Source: Microdochium bolleyi (lineage: Eukaryota > Ascomycota > Sordariomycetes > Xylariales > Microdochiaceae). Taken from it: a DNA stretch of 64,000 nucleotides. The notes under the pieces were generated by a model, which searched no databases, was not told the DNA's origin, and saw nothing but the letters and a program-made list of their open reading frames with translations. Shown piece by piece: positions 20,690 to 32,518 of the stretch. The number at the start of each line of letters is the position of its first letter. The first letter of the stretch is position 1. The stretch lies in assembly GCA_001566295.1 (NCBI GenBank), contig KQ964279.1:1-64000 (forward strand). The letters are read 5' to 3'. The position numbers and the translations under genes were made by a program.

Positions 20690-22138
20690 GATTGCTGTCC
20701 GGATATAGGATGGTCGTGATGTTGACAGGTTCCGTGCCGCACGAACAAAGACGAAGTGCCATCGGACAATGCGGGCGATACGAACATTAATGCATCGACC
20801 TTTGAGTCTGCCGCCACTGCCCCTGAAAACATCTCCACCTAGCGCAGCAGCTTCGATCTGGGCCCATTTTCAAGCCGTCGTCAACAGTGGAATTGTTTGA
20901 CTCACGGAGATGTGAGCTAAAGCACAGTCCGCGTCGCACAACCATCTGATTGCCGTCCTTGACGAGTCGCACTAGCTCTCCATTTGGATCGCGACGGGTC
21001 AGTCCCAAGCTTCTAGCGCGGCTAGGCCTGTGCGCATGCCATGACCTGCGCATGGACCGCTCGACAAATAGGTGTGTATACGACGAAGGGGCTCGATCCG
21101 TCTTCTATAGCACTGCGACTAAGACCTTGGCTGACTTACTCGTCCCTTGACTGGCCGAGCTTGCAGATCCACTCTACCATTGTGATTAGCTATATCGTTC
21201 CAAGTGGGCATCGCTCTAAGCTCTCACATCGACAGCGCAGCCTTGCCGCCTGATAAGCAAGATCCAGACTATGGGTCTTCGTGGCCAGGCGCTCGGCCGA
21301 GGCCCCCTCAGTAAATGCGGATCGGCGCCCAAGTGACACGAGCTGACCGCTGACAGCAGGTGTAAAGCCGCTCTAGCAGACTAAGCGGCGACATCTAGTG
21401 TACCTTAGGCTATACCCCAAAGACTGACGGGGCGTGGCAATGGTGTCTTTCACGGCGCCACGGTTTGCCAAATGCCGTGTGGCGGCGCACGGCCTCCTCG
21501 TCATTCCGTTGGCGCCCGGACCTGCTGAAAAATCTGCTGTCACGCCCCAAGGCCATTCTGCGCAACGGCTTTCGTAGGTCGGTCTGGACTCTCACGCAGG
21601 TACACAAACCACCCAGCAGCACGGTTCGCCCACACGGGCTATAGACCTGGGTACAATACGACTGCCGACGGGAAGCCGCGCAGATCTGCCCATGATCGCC
21701 GGCATGTGGCTTAGGTCCAGGCTGTACTTCCCTCACCCCGCCGTTGCACGATTGTGATCACAAGCACGCGAAGCCAGAGCAGCTCGGTTAATGCAAGACA
21801 TCAAGGGTCCACGGGTCTAGATTGGACACTGTCTGCCATATCAATAATCCATGACGGTTTTGACTAGTCCATGGTGGAGTTGGGTTGGATGCGGCTGGAC
21901 CTCTGTGTCGATCATCTCAAGCTTTGTTGCGCGTGTGCGAGCCCGTAGCCGACATTACCCGCGCTTGAAGAAGCTCGTAATTAAGCAGCTTGAAACCAGA
22001 AAGATTCGATGGCTCGTTCAGGTGAATAGAGTATTCCTCATGCGATGAGCGGCAGGAAGAACAAGTGCTGAGGGGATTGAGGACCTACAGGAGACAATGA
22101 ACTCTCCTAGTCGTTGACGCTGGCTAATACTTTCCAGC
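20690..22138. other. 1.4-kb intergenic, no gene seen
   Basis: No frame with recognisable motifs on either strand. Contains the 5' flank of the membrane-protein gene to the left and the 3' flank of the PARG gene to the right. Confidence 0.55.
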
Positions 22139-23083
22139 TCACACAACCTTGCCGTCCAGCACCTGTTGGAAAATCGCAAAATTGCCCTCATTGCGACTAT
22201 CATACACAGCGAACCAGAGAGTCTTCCACCACCCACCCGCAAACTCGGCCTCCTCCAATACTTCGAGCCAGCACCTCGCCACATCTCGGGGTGGGTTCGC
22301 AAAAGCACCACAACCAATGGCTCCGAGGACGAGATGTCTGTGCTTCTCTCTCGCCGCGATTCGCAATATCAGCCGCATCTTGTCCTTGGTCAGCTCGCGG
22401 TCGGCCGTCGACTGGAACGCTTGTCTGTCTTCGCTAAGCGGTGGACTGCGCAGTCCCGCGACGCTGATGACACTGACGACCGGCAACTCGGCAGGCGGGC
22501 TCTGGAGAAGGTCGTGTCCCGCGTCGATGGCCTCGCGGATGATGACCACGTCATGTGTATAGAGGCCCATCCGCGGCGTCCAGGGATAGTAGTGCTGATG
22601 TAGTGACAGGGTGAGCGAGCTGCGGAAGCAGAGCGCCTCCTCCTGAGCGGCTGCGCCGTGGAGCCACCCGCCACCCGGATTTTTGTCGGATGCGAGATTG
22701 AGCACGGCGACTCGGTCTGCAGGCTGGCATGTCAACGCAGGCCTGGCATCTTTCTCGTTTGCCTCGATGAGCAGCGCTGCGTCGAATGTGTCTGAATTCA
22801 CTACTGAGATCCTGGTTCCTTTCCGGCTTTCTCCTCTGTCCGCTTTGATCTCGAAATGCGGACACTCCGTTGAATCAAGCGCTGAAAGCTCTGGCAGCTC
22901 ATACTTGATGGATGCAGCCGCATCGAGGTGGGGGACCCCTTGCAGCAGCCCTGGTAGCACTTGAATTGTCTCCTCGGCGACTGCGGCAAGAGACCTGCCC
23001 TTGCGATCACCGCTCTTTCGCGGCGGTGGTATGTGCGGCTTCGCGGCGTGCGTTCGGAGCTTGGCGAGGACATTCGACAACAT
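22139..23083 (-). CDS. Microbial-type poly(ADP-ribose) glycohydrolase (PARG_cat/TIGR02452 family)
   Basis: A single-exon frame of 314 aa from ATG 23083. The macrodomain-type PARG signature is complete: VLNLASDKNPGGGW (GGG at 137-139) followed eight residues later by QEE (147-149), the catalytic glutamate pair of bacterial-type PARGs. The other macrodomain parts are RISVVNSDTFDAAL before it, then MGLYTHDVVIIRE, VVSVISVAGLRSPPL, and LVLGAIGCGAFANPP near the C-terminus. It should cleave ADP-ribose polymers or ADP-ribosyl modifications in cytosol or nucleus. The N-terminal ~85 residues are a variable lead. No PARP gene is nearby, so it is probably a stand-alone eraser. Confidence 0.88.
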   Translation of the reverse strand: MLSNVLAKLRTHAAKPHIPPPRKSGDRKGRSLAAVAEETIQVLPGLLQGVPHLDAAASIKYELPELSALDSTECPHFEIKADRGESRKGTRISVVNSDTFDAALLIEANEKDARPALTCQPADRVAVLNLASDKNPGGGWLHGAAAQEEALCFRSSLTLSLHQHYYPWTPRMGLYTHDVVIIREAIDAGHDLLQSPPAELPVVSVISVAGLRSPPLSEDRQAFQSTADRELTKDKMRLILRIAAREKHRHLVLGAIGCGAFANPPRDVARCWLEVLEEAEFAGGWWKTLWFAVYDSRNEGNFAIFQQVLDGKVV

Positions 23084-24023
23084 GTTGGTGCAGTGTCAGA
23101 GGGTAAGAGAGGCTGCCAGGCGTGCTCGTCTTCCAGCTGAGGGCAAAGGCTTTGTACCATCCATCTCGGTGTGGCTGAGCAGCAGTACCTCTCAGCCGCA
23201 TCCGTGCCAGTCAGGCTGCGGCTGAACTTTTTCACCCGGCCTGAGACATGACCACGAACTTCATCCGCGTGTCGCTATTTGACTGAACGCTGTCCTGCTC
23301 AAGGAGAATCAACGATGACAGCATTTAAATTCTGCTGCACCCTGATTGACGATCGAGTGCATCGCCGTACCAGATCATGCATTCTTGCCTCCTGTGCACC
23401 AAACTGCTTGGCTCCGGAACCAGCCGGACGATCTGTAGTGGTCTCGTCATGGCCATATTTCTCCGCTTTGATTAATTGGGGTCCTACGGTTCATTACAGG
23501 ACAGATTGCGGTGTTGTGCACCGGTCTTGCCTGTGTTGACGCACAGCTCGGCTCTTCCTCGCTTGCCCCTGTCACCATGTGGCCGACGCACCCAGCATCT
23601 GGGGTATTCTCGGGGAGATGCAGGGATGTTGAGGGGCACGATGTCATAAAAGCTCACTTTATACCTTACGAGGCCTGGAGACCACCCCGCAGATCGCGGA
23701 GGATGCGTCCGCACTGCCAATCCTGGCCAGCCGGCCGCCTGGTCCTCCAATGACAGCTCCCGCAGCCAAACCCTTGTCAGTCAAAATCTGGGGCGCTGCC
23801 TCCCCTTTCGGGCCGACACCACAAAGGGGAAGACGGAGGATGAAGAATTCAGCAGGAACGTGAATATTAGGTTCGATAGTGGCCGGATGGACGAGCAAGC
23901 GAGGAAACAAAACATCGTGGGGTAATTTGGGAAGGGCATAAATATTGTTTCGACGTCCCAGACAATTTAGATTCTTGACCATCAGCAACGAGTCAACGAC
24001 ACATTTGCATCCTCTTTGACAAT
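23084..24023. other. Divergent 5' flank of PARG and GH12 genes
   Basis: 940 bp between two divergent start codons, without coding features. A TATA-like CATAAATATT lies at 23937-23946, about 78 bp upstream of the GH12 start. Confidence 0.55.
23937..23946 (+). promoter_or_regulatory. TATA-like element of GH12 gene
   Basis: CATAAATATT lies about 78 bp before the ATG at 24024, a normal distance for a TATA element in filamentous fungi given a 30-50 nt leader. Confidence 0.45.
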
Positions 24024-24867
24024 ATGGGCATCAAAACTCTCCTCCTCGCCTCGGCCTTTGCCGCGCCGCTCGCCCTGGCCCAGAGCCTGTGTGGGCAGTA
24101 CCAGTACTGGTCCGCTGGGAACGGGTACTATGTCAACAACAACGCCTGGGGCGCGGGCTCCGGCAGCGGCTCGCAGTGCACCTACATCGACACGAAGCAG
24201 TCGGTCGGTGTGTCGTGGCATACGGACTGGAACTGGTCCGGCGGCCAGAACAACGTCAAGAGCTACCCGCACTCCGGGCGCGACCTGCCCAGCAAGCGCA
24301 TCGTCAGCCAGATCAGCAGCATGCCAACCAAAGCCGAGTGGGGATACTCGGGCAGCAACATTCGCGCCAACGTCGCGTACGACCTCTTCACTGCCGCCGA
24401 TCCCAACCATGCGACCAGCAGCGGCGACTACGAGCTGATGGTGTGGTATGTATCTTCCCGACCCCAAACTTTGAGGGACAAGTTGCTCTGACACCGTCAA
24501 CAGGCTCGGCAAGTACGGCGATGTCCAGCCCATCGGCAGCAACACTGGCAACGTCAACGTCGGCGGCCGCACCTGGCAGCTCTGGCAGGGCTACAACGGC
24601 GCCATGAAGGTCTTCAGCTACGTCGCCAGCAGTCCCATCACCAAGTTCGACGGCAACCTCAAGCCGTTCTTCAACGACATGGCCGGCAAGGGCTTCCCCC
24701 AGGGCTCGCAGTACCTCATTAGTAAGTCGTATAATGGCGCGGAAGTTTGTTTTGGTGCCTTTAGCTGACTCATCCCTTGCGCAACAGCCTACCAGTTCGG
24801 CACCGAGCCCTTCACCGGCAGCAACGCCAAGTTCAGCACCTTCTACTTCTACGGTGACGCCAACTAG
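24024..24867 (+). CDS. Secreted GH12 endo-beta-1,4-glucanase / xyloglucanase
   Basis: Three exons, 24024..24445, 24504..24721 and 24788..24867, encode 239 aa, the normal size of a single-domain fungal GH12. A signal peptide (MGIKTLLLASAFAAPLALAQ) is followed by the mature start SLCGQYQYW. GH12 hallmarks are VSWHTDWNWSGG, the nucleophile block DYELMVWLGKYG (Glu 137; the first intron interrupts its Trp codon), and the acid/base block YQFGTEPFTG near the C-terminus. No carbohydrate-binding module or linker is present. The enzyme should cleave beta-1,4-glucan or xyloglucan of plant cell walls. GH12 proteins of plant-associated fungi can also act as immune-recognised apoplastic proteins. Confidence 0.93.
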
Positions 24868-25622
24868 ATTGCCCTTGAGACGACGCATTTCCGACGAGCG
24901 TGGCTTGTGTCACAGACTAGGTTTGTGGAGGAGTCGAGTTTGAACGCTGCACGGAGACATTCAAAGCCGGTGGCTTGCATTTTCTTGTACATACATTCGG
25001 AGGCCTCCGTAGGACACGATACCGCGGGAACAGTCTTCTACAACATATTCCTGTTCTCTGCACTCGGTCTTTCCTCGTCTTATGCCGTTCTTTTTGCCCG
25101 GCTACTATAGTGCTTGTTATGTGACTCTAATGAAGTATCTTAAGCTGAAGTGATTGGACAGAGTCACTATGCGTATCGAATCTGCCAGTCTTGCTCCCCG
25201 TTAACCCTTTCCCAAGTGAGGTGTTTCTCTTTAATCTGGATGTTGCATATGCTCTAGGTGAGCACATGTACTTGTTCGTTACCTCCGCAGTAGCATTGTT
25301 ACATGCACACAGGCTCCAGTGAGTTGGAGACACACACTATACAAAGCTCGGAGTTGGCAGAATGGAAACGCAACCATGGAGAAGCAAGGCAGGATCGGGG
25401 CATGGCGCGGCCGTTTATGCTAATCACATGAAGCGAGGAACATTGCATTGGGCCGCTGTGCTGACTATTGGCTCACTTTAGTGCAGGGACACTCAGTGTC
25501 AAGGGGAAAACTGACAAGTAGAATGTTTTGATCATAGCTTGATTGAACTATCTCAAGAAAGGGGGTATTTGCTAGCATATTCAGAACGTAGGGCCCATTC
25601 CGCATCTCACAGGCATAACAGC
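24868..25622. other. Convergent 3' intergenic, no gene seen
   Basis: 755 bp between the 3' ends of the GH12 and POT transporter genes; no domain-bearing frame. Confidence 0.55.
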
Positions 25623-27515
25623 CTACTGCTTCTGCGAAATCATCATCTCCTCGTTCTCGCCGATGGGAGCCGGCTTGTTAATGCTCTTGTTGAGCTCGTT
25701 CTCGGCGACGACAGTGTGGGTGCCAAAGGCAGGCTCGGCCTGCTGGTGCTCCTCGGCGTTTGTGAGAGTGAATTCTTCGGCGTCGATGTGGCGGAAGGTG
25801 AAGTAGAAAACGACGGTGAGGACGCCGCCGATGATGGTGGGCGCGCCGAAGCACCAGACGAGGAAGGGGTCGCGGACTACGGAGGAGCAGGCGAGGCCGA
25901 TGATGTAGGCGATGGCCGTGTTGAAGAGGTTGAGGGCGGAGACGAGGCCACGCATGTTGACGGGGGCACGGGAGTACGCGATACCGTAGGCGGGCACGTT
26001 GATGAAGAGCTCGGAAATACCGCCGATGGCGAGCGGGATACCAGTCCACCAGATGGAGATGGGCGCGACACCAGTGCCGATGAGGCACTCGTCGGAACCG
26101 TATTCGCCGCAGGGGGACTGCTCGTAGGCGTACTTCTGAAGGATGGTGTAGCCGACACCACCAAGGGTGGACATGGCAAGACCCGTGGTCATGCGGGCTA
26201 CGGGGCCGTAGTGGATGTTCATACGGCGGAGCAGAGGGTACAGGCCGTAGTTGAGGACGGGGGCCATGAGGATGATGGAGAGGGAGTTGAAGTTGTTGAT
26301 GACGTCGTTGGGCACGCCGTTGGTGGTGAGCATGGTGGACAGGAAGCTGACGGACGAGCCGAGACCGTTGTCGTTGATGTACTGGATCGGGAAGAAACAG
26401 AAGATACCAGTGGCCTGGAAAGTGCGGCGGACATCATCAACGAAGGCGTCGTTCCAGGTAGTGGTGAACTTGCGCTCGAGGCCAGAGGCGGCAATGTGCG
26501 ACGGCTTGGCGACATCCCAGAAGCCCTTGCGGCCGATGCGCATGATGCCACCGCGGCGGAAGCAGATGCCGATGACCTTCATAACGTTGCCGAGGTCACT
26601 GCCTCCGGGAGGGTGGAGGATGAGCTTGGGCTTGAGCCACCACATGAGGAGAGGCAGAGGCAGGTAGAGGATGAGCGGGATCAGGAAGGCCAGCCACCAA
26701 CCCACGTACTTTTCGCAGTAGGTGGTCGCAACGTTCATGAAACCGCCAATGTTGATAAGCAGGTAGAACCACAGCATGACACGCTCGGCGCTGTGCTCCG
26801 GGTCTTGAATGACCAACTCGCCCGACTTGGTCTCGACAACGACGGGGACCTTGTGTGTCATCTGGTCGAGAAGCAAGGGGGAGACATTGGGCTTGAACAT
26901 GGCGGCGCCGACGGCCAGAGTGTAGAGCGAGATGAAGTAGGGAACCTTGGCCATGCCGCTGGCAAGGAGATTGGGGGCTCCGGCAGCGCACATGAGGACG
27001 TGGGCCACACCGAAGACACCGATGCCGTACAGGATCATGTTGAAGCGACCAGTGCGGGTGTCGGAGATGTAGCCGAACAGGAGGGGCAGGGCGTAGGCCA
27101 ACATGCTGAAGGACTGCGAGACGGCGTTGGCGACCGAGGTGCCCATGCCCAGGGCACCGGGCGTCTGCTGGTTGTCGGGGTCGATTGGGGGTGCACCGTA
27201 TCCGTTGCCGCCGTCGGGCAGCTTGCGGTTGACGTAGTTGTTGATCAGGGGCTGGACACCGTAGTACGACGCACGCTCGCAGAACTCGACGATACAGATG
27301 AGGTAGGCGACGGTGGGCAGCTTGCCGGGCACACGGCGCAGCGTACGCATCTGCTCCTCGGTCGGCTTGCCCTCGTAGTCGTACGCGACGGCGTTGGTGT
27401 TGTTGAGCGGCGCATGGACATCGCCCTCAGGAGTGGGCGAGATCTTCTCCTCGGCACCAGCATCGCTGATGCTGTCGCCGCGGCGGGCGGCGGTGGTGTT
27501 GTCGGCGGGAGCCAT
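25623..27515 (-). CDS. POT/PTR2-family proton-coupled oligopeptide transporter
   Basis: A single-exon frame of 630 aa from ATG 27515. After a hydrophilic N-terminal ~60 residues come the PTR2 helices: LICIVEFCERASYYGV carries the ExxER-type motif of TM1, followed by GYISDTRTGRFNMILYG, ISLYTLAVGAAMFKPNVSP (PTR2 signature 1 region) and WFYLLINIGGFMN (FYxxINxGSL-like signature 2). Later helices include ATGIFCFFPIQYINDNG and SELFINVPAYGIAYSRAPVNMRGLV. It should import di- and tripeptides with protons across the plasma membrane. The conserved C-terminal ~60 residues are polar. No second gene is close enough to suggest a cluster. Confidence 0.93.
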   Translation of the reverse strand: MAPADNTTAARRGDSISDAGAEEKISPTPEGDVHAPLNNTNAVAYDYEGKPTEEQMRTLRRVPGKLPTVAYLICIVEFCERASYYGVQPLINNYVNRKLPDGGNGYGAPPIDPDNQQTPGALGMGTSVANAVSQSFSMLAYALPLLFGYISDTRTGRFNMILYGIGVFGVAHVLMCAAGAPNLLASGMAKVPYFISLYTLAVGAAMFKPNVSPLLLDQMTHKVPVVVETKSGELVIQDPEHSAERVMLWFYLLINIGGFMNVATTYCEKYVGWWLAFLIPLILYLPLPLLMWWLKPKLILHPPGGSDLGNVMKVIGICFRRGGIMRIGRKGFWDVAKPSHIAASGLERKFTTTWNDAFVDDVRRTFQATGIFCFFPIQYINDNGLGSSVSFLSTMLTTNGVPNDVINNFNSLSIILMAPVLNYGLYPLLRRMNIHYGPVARMTTGLAMSTLGGVGYTILQKYAYEQSPCGEYGSDECLIGTGVAPISIWWTGIPLAIGGISELFINVPAYGIAYSRAPVNMRGLVSALNLFNTAIAYIIGLACSSVVRDPFLVWCFGAPTIIGGVLTVVFYFTFRHIDAEEFTLTNAEEHQQAEPAFGTHTVVAENELNKSINKPAPIGENEEMMISQKQ

Positions 27516-30500
27516 CTCTTCTTGCGTTGGTCACGCGACCAGGTGAGGAAGAGGCAAGGGGTCGGCTGTGGGAAGCAGAGGGACCTGGGGAAGGAGAGGA
27601 GGGCAAGCGGACGGAGAGCAGAGGCGGGCCGGCCTCGGTCTTTTGTACAAAGCGCAGATCCGCCGGATGGTGTGCTTCGCGACACGACGCGCGCAACTAA
27701 ATCCCGCTGCCCGCAGCCGGTTTCCCGCCTCCGTCGTGTCGCATGAGGGCGGCGGTCCGGAGCATCACGGTGGACAAGCTGGGGCACCCCTGGCCGCGAA
27801 GCTTGCCTTATCGCCCGCACCCACCTCGCTCACCTCGGCTCACTCCACCGTTCTTCTGGAAGACGGCGGGCTGCTGCAGGATGGTGGAGTGGCGCCCGGA
27901 GCACGAATCAGCGCCCCCGACCGCCACCTTGGCGTTATCAACCGCAGGCTGGTTGCAAACTGGGCGACAGACATTGGGCGAGGGGACACGACAACGCAGG
28001 TTGGCGTTGGCTGGTGTCCGGCTGGCATGTAACATGCACGAATGCGAGCGGCTGTCATCGGCACCGATCCTTTTTGCGCGTGCGGGAGCGCCCTCCCTCC
28101 TTCCCTTCTGTTGCTAGACGGGCATTCAGAGTTGGAGCGTGCAGCCAGGGGCCATGTGCTAGCGGTGATGTGGGTGGTGAGATTGCAAATCCGTCGACGT
28201 GCAGGAAAGCTGGGGGAGGGGCGGCTCTGTCTGGCAATGGTCCCTTTGGCAGATGCGATACCAGACTGTCAGATCATGCTGTCATGATGCCTCAAGGACT
28301 CGGGGCCGGGTCTCCCTTTTGGGCAGTGACTGGCCGTTGCATAACTCGCATCGTCGCACCGGGAGCCGCATGTGGAAGTGAAGGCGACTCGAGCGGAGTC
28401 TTTTTTGATTGTCCAAGGACTCGGGCGAGTCGGGGACCGCAGGAGAAGCGCCTGTTATTCCCGGCCTCGAGGCATGCGAGTATCAGCATTGGCATTACGC
28501 AGTAGTTGTCCATGTCCGGAGCTCCGAAATTGGCCACTCGACGCTCCACCACGCGACACGCGCGTGCGGCGTTCTACGTATCCCACATCCTGCTGCCCGT
28601 CGATGGGGGACGTTGTTATTTGTTGCTTCACGACGGGATGGTGGATGAACGGCCGCGCGTAACGACCTCGAGAGGCACTGGTCCAGGAGTCGCTCTCTGC
28701 ACTCTGGTGGCTTGCTCGGTGGCTTGCAGAGGTGACGACGCCCAGAAGCCCAAGGAGCCAGGACGCAAGACAAGATCACTCAAGCCTTTGCCAACGCGGA
28801 GCCAAGATTGGGAGGCGTGTGGGCTTGCAACGGCCCGAATGCACGACTAGGGGGCCCCCCTGGCCCTCGACCTTCCTCACCTGGAACAGTCCCAGCGCCA
28901 CCCACTCGAGGCCACTCTCCGGCCAACCGTCCTCAGGCCTGCAGCTTATCTGGACCCGTTCCTGCTATCCATTGTATGCAGTGCCAAGAACTGTCAACAG
29001 CACCCAAGCTTTGAGGCGCTTGACTGCCTGCCTCTGTCCTGGCTCGCCGAGCAGATGGATGAAAGCTTGGTGATGCTGCGCCATGATGGACATGGACACG
29101 GCCATTGCTGTGGGTGACTACGTAGCTTATTCGCCTGTAAGCTGCTCGCTGACGTAGCACACCTGCGACTGCCGGGCGCCCCCCTCGCGCCCCTCGAGTC
29201 GTGTGCTGTCCCAGCAGGAAAAGAGAACGCACGCCGCCGGACTAAGGAGGGGGCCGGCGTGCGCCAGGAGCCACACCACGCAAAAAACCCGTCAGGACCT
29301 CGGCGATCGTTAGCAGCACACGCGACATGACACCCACACTCGATGTTGTCGGCTGCTTCGGGCAGGCAGGAGGGGCGTTCACATGGGCGACGTCTTCGTC
29401 TCATTTGCTCCAGGGCCCTGGGTCCGCCATGCAGCAGGGGCGACACAATCCACCTTGGAGCGGTGGCAACCTGCCATGACCGACCGACTGCTACAAAGCA
29501 CCAAACACCAGCCATGTGCGATGGTGATGCTGAACAGATGGCTGCTGGCCTGCTTCAGGGCTGCTCCGAGGCTGCTCAAGGCTTCGATCCAGCCTCATGC
29601 ACAGCTCAGAGGCTGCCGCAGCCGCGAATGGAAATGGCAAAGCTCCCAGCATCAGCAGCCACGGACAAGCTGCTGCATGGAAAATTTCTATTGGCCAACT
29701 TTTTGCTTTTGCCCCCCGCTGAAAGAGTTGGCGGACGGCGACAATTCCCCGATGAATCTCTAGCGCCGGACCTGCGTGGCCCACGGACGCACTCCACACC
29801 GTCAAAGCAGTCGGATTTGATGAAACAGGGTGAGATCTTTAATGCCTAATGCACCAATGAGCCTTCTCATATGGCGAGTTATTGCACGCGTCGGTCGCGC
29901 TTCAGGAAGTCGGCTCAACTGGAACGAGATAAGGGTTTCTGTGCAGACCATTCGGCGCCTGCAGTAAGACTCCATTGCAACGGTGACCAGTAGCACGGGA
30001 AAGCCAGATGTGGTCTGGCACCATCCATCTCTGATGTCCGAATACGTGTGTCACATGGCAGGCTTGGGTAAAGCGGAAACACCTTGGTGAAACCTCATGC
30101 CGAGGACTGTCGGTGTGCTGGATGGTCTTGCGGAAGCTCGATTATGCGAACACCAATCCGTCTCCGTGTCGACTTCTAAAGCCACGCAAACCACCCGCTC
30201 TGTCTGGGACTGTCCTCCGTACGCTACGGTGATAGCGTACCTTGCGCTAGGTAATGTGCCTCCCCAAATACGACGTTGCATCAGCAGCCGCACTGCGCGC
30301 GCAACGCCGACACATCACTTCGCCCAAACCCGACTTCTGACCCGACTTCTCCACGGAACTCGGCAGCACCGATCGTCATTGTGAGTATGCCCCTTCCCTT
30401 GCACGCAGCAGACCAGCGCCGCTAAGCTTTTCGCCAGCCGCACCTCTTCCAGCCGTCGCAGCCCCTCGGCTCATCGAGTTCGAGGCTGGTGCCACTAGTG

Positions 30501-31783
30501 ACCTGCATCTTGGAAAGGTCAGCGGCTGATTACCCTTATTACGCAATGCTACCCCAAAACTGCCCGCGTGGCTGGCAGCCAACCTGGTTTCCCCGCACGG
30601 CATTGGCCAGCTCCGTGCTCGACGACGCGTCTGCAACCTCCCTACCCTGGCTGTGAACAGCGCGACTCTGCTAGCCGTGCCAGAGATCGTTCAGTGAGAT
30701 GAGAGGCTACGGAGCACTGTGTCCTCTGTTGGTGTCCGCCGGCAGAGAACCTCCCAGGCCCCGAGCACGGATGTCTCGTGCCCACAAGTTATTGCGTGCT
30801 TGAAGAGCCTTCGTCTCGACCACCGACCCGGGCTCGGCGGGCCCGGGGCTGTGCTCCACATGTAGCCCGGCGTGCTAAGAGCTCAGGGTCCAGAAAACGC
30901 CTGGGTCGTTCGGGGGCTGGACTAGTGCGTTCCGGGTGGGCTCGGTGAGTTCGGTGAGTGCGGTGAGGGGCCGATACGGCAGCTGATGAGCGCGTCTTGT
31001 CCAAGGGGAGCGGCCCGCCTTTTGAGATATCGTGATGTGGTCTGATTACTTCACACTGCAGTTGGCTTTTCGAACCTCGACACACCCGGTCTCCTAAGCT
31101 CTTGCGGCCCTTGACCCCTAGAAGTCCATGACTTGGACCGGTAGACATCTGGACCTCTGGGCATGCGATGGCCACATGGATACCATGTGGTTCTTTCACT
31201 CAGCCGGCGGCGACGCTCATCACGACGATTCACAGTTTCCCCCGTGTCCCCGCTCAAGCAATATTGTACAGGCTGGGTTCACAAGGAATTTGTCTACAAT
31301 AATCCCCCGGGGCCTTTATCTTGTAAACACGAAGAAAGGCGATGCTTGGGATCGAAACGAGATTGTGGGACTATGAAACGATGGTAACCATAGCTTGAGT
31401 ATGACAATTCTGCATTATACACCAATCAAGGCCATCGGGCCCGCAAAGACCCTCCAGGCGGCTTGATCACTGTGATGCGTTGCGAGCATGGGAACTTCCA
31501 AGGGCTGGAAACGTCTACGGTATTCAGGCTCACGCTGAGCTTCTCGGCACTGTGAGCACCTGGAGGAGGAGCCGCATATGGCACTCGAGGTCAGCCAAAA
31601 GCAAGGTACATTTATATCGCTTGCAGCTCATCCTGGTGATCCCAAGATGGCGCTTGCGCTATCATCACCGCGGAGCCACATTCGCCATCGTATATATGTA
31701 GCAGGATATCACAACGAAGCAGAGCAACTCGTTGACCCAAACAACCCACCCGGTGCTCACTCATCGTCTATCGCTTTGAACCT
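27516..31783. other. 4.3-kb gene-free region
   Basis: The longest interval without a supportable gene. It is GC-rich, like the rest, but its frames are short, overlap on both strands and lack motifs. A small imperfect 9-bp repeat (TCGGTGAGT, TCGGTGAGT, GCGGTGAGG) occurs around 30944-30969. I see no tRNA, rRNA, transposon terminal repeat or coding relic. It could hold a long promoter for the peptide transporter or noncoding transcripts. Confidence 0.5.
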
Positions 31784-32518
31784 CTACAGCTTACTCGGCC
31801 CGTTCTCCTTCTTCAAGGGCATGGTATACCAGATACTCTCGCAGCTTCCGTGCTCGGCCCCGTACCGATTCTCAATGACACTCCCAATCACAATCTTGCG
31901 CCCCTCGATCCGGCTCAGCCACGACCGCACCAGCACCACGGCCGGGGTGGGAATGGGCTTTTTGAACTTGACATTCATGCCCACCGTGAACGCCGTGACG
32001 TCGCCGAGCCCCGCGAGCCGGGACAGCTGGCTCTTCTCTCCCTTCTTTCGCGGACCGGAGGAAGAGAGCACCACCTCCGCGACAGCCTTGTTCAGCGCGA
32101 GGTAGTTGCCAACACACTCGTCGACCAGCACGGCGAACATGCCGCCGTGGGTGACGCCCTGGAACCCATTGACCCCGGGGCCGAGCTGGAAGACCATGGT
32201 CGCCGACGGGACCAGGTACATGTCTGGCGGGCCGTCCGGGTTCTCGACCGAGGCGTCCGCGACGCGCTGGATGTCGACAGGGTCGTGATAGGCGAGACAG
32301 ACGGGCACCGCGGGCTCGGTGGTGCTGGTGGTGCGCAGGGTCCTGCTGAAGAGCCGGTCGTGCAGCTGCGTCGCCGGCGGGACCGGGGCGGCGAGGCCGT
32401 GGCCCGGCGTGAAGGGCACGGCCGCGGCGTCGGGGAAGCGCTCGCTGACCCAGGGGTTTGCAGCGAGGAAGGCCGCCTCGGCTGCGGTCGGGGTGTGTCT
32501 TCTGCTGAAGGACGGCAT
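31784..32518 (-). CDS. Hotdog-fold thioesterase (4HBT family)
   Basis: Minus-strand frame of 244 aa from ATG 32518 (MPSFSRRHTPTAAEAAFL); the frame stays open upstream but the proteins it adds look random. The hotdog core is GVNGFQGVTHGGMFAVLVDECVGN with the typical HGG turn and Asp/Glu on the central helix, followed by VTAFTVGMNVKFKKPIPTP and a final strand RKIVIGSVIENRYG. Such fungal proteins hydrolyse acyl-CoA or related thioesters, or are accessory enzymes in specialised metabolism; no synthase gene is nearby to indicate the latter. No targeting signal is evident. Confidence 0.85.
   Translation of the reverse strand: MPSFSRRHTPTAAEAAFLAANPWVSERFPDAAAVPFTPGHGLAAPVPPATQLHDRLFSRTLRTTSTTEPAVPVCLAYHDPVDIQRVADASVENPDGPPDMYLVPSATMVFQLGPGVNGFQGVTHGGMFAVLVDECVGNYLALNKAVAEVVLSSSGPRKKGEKSQLSRLAGLGDVTAFTVGMNVKFKKPIPTPAVVLVRSWLSRIEGRKIVIGSVIENRYGAEHGSCESIWYTMPLKKENGPSKL

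Noticed and set aside
25539..27746. 735-codon plus-strand frame over the peptide transporter
   Set aside because: Antisense shadow of the POT transporter: Asp/Glu/Gly/Val-rich product without motif.
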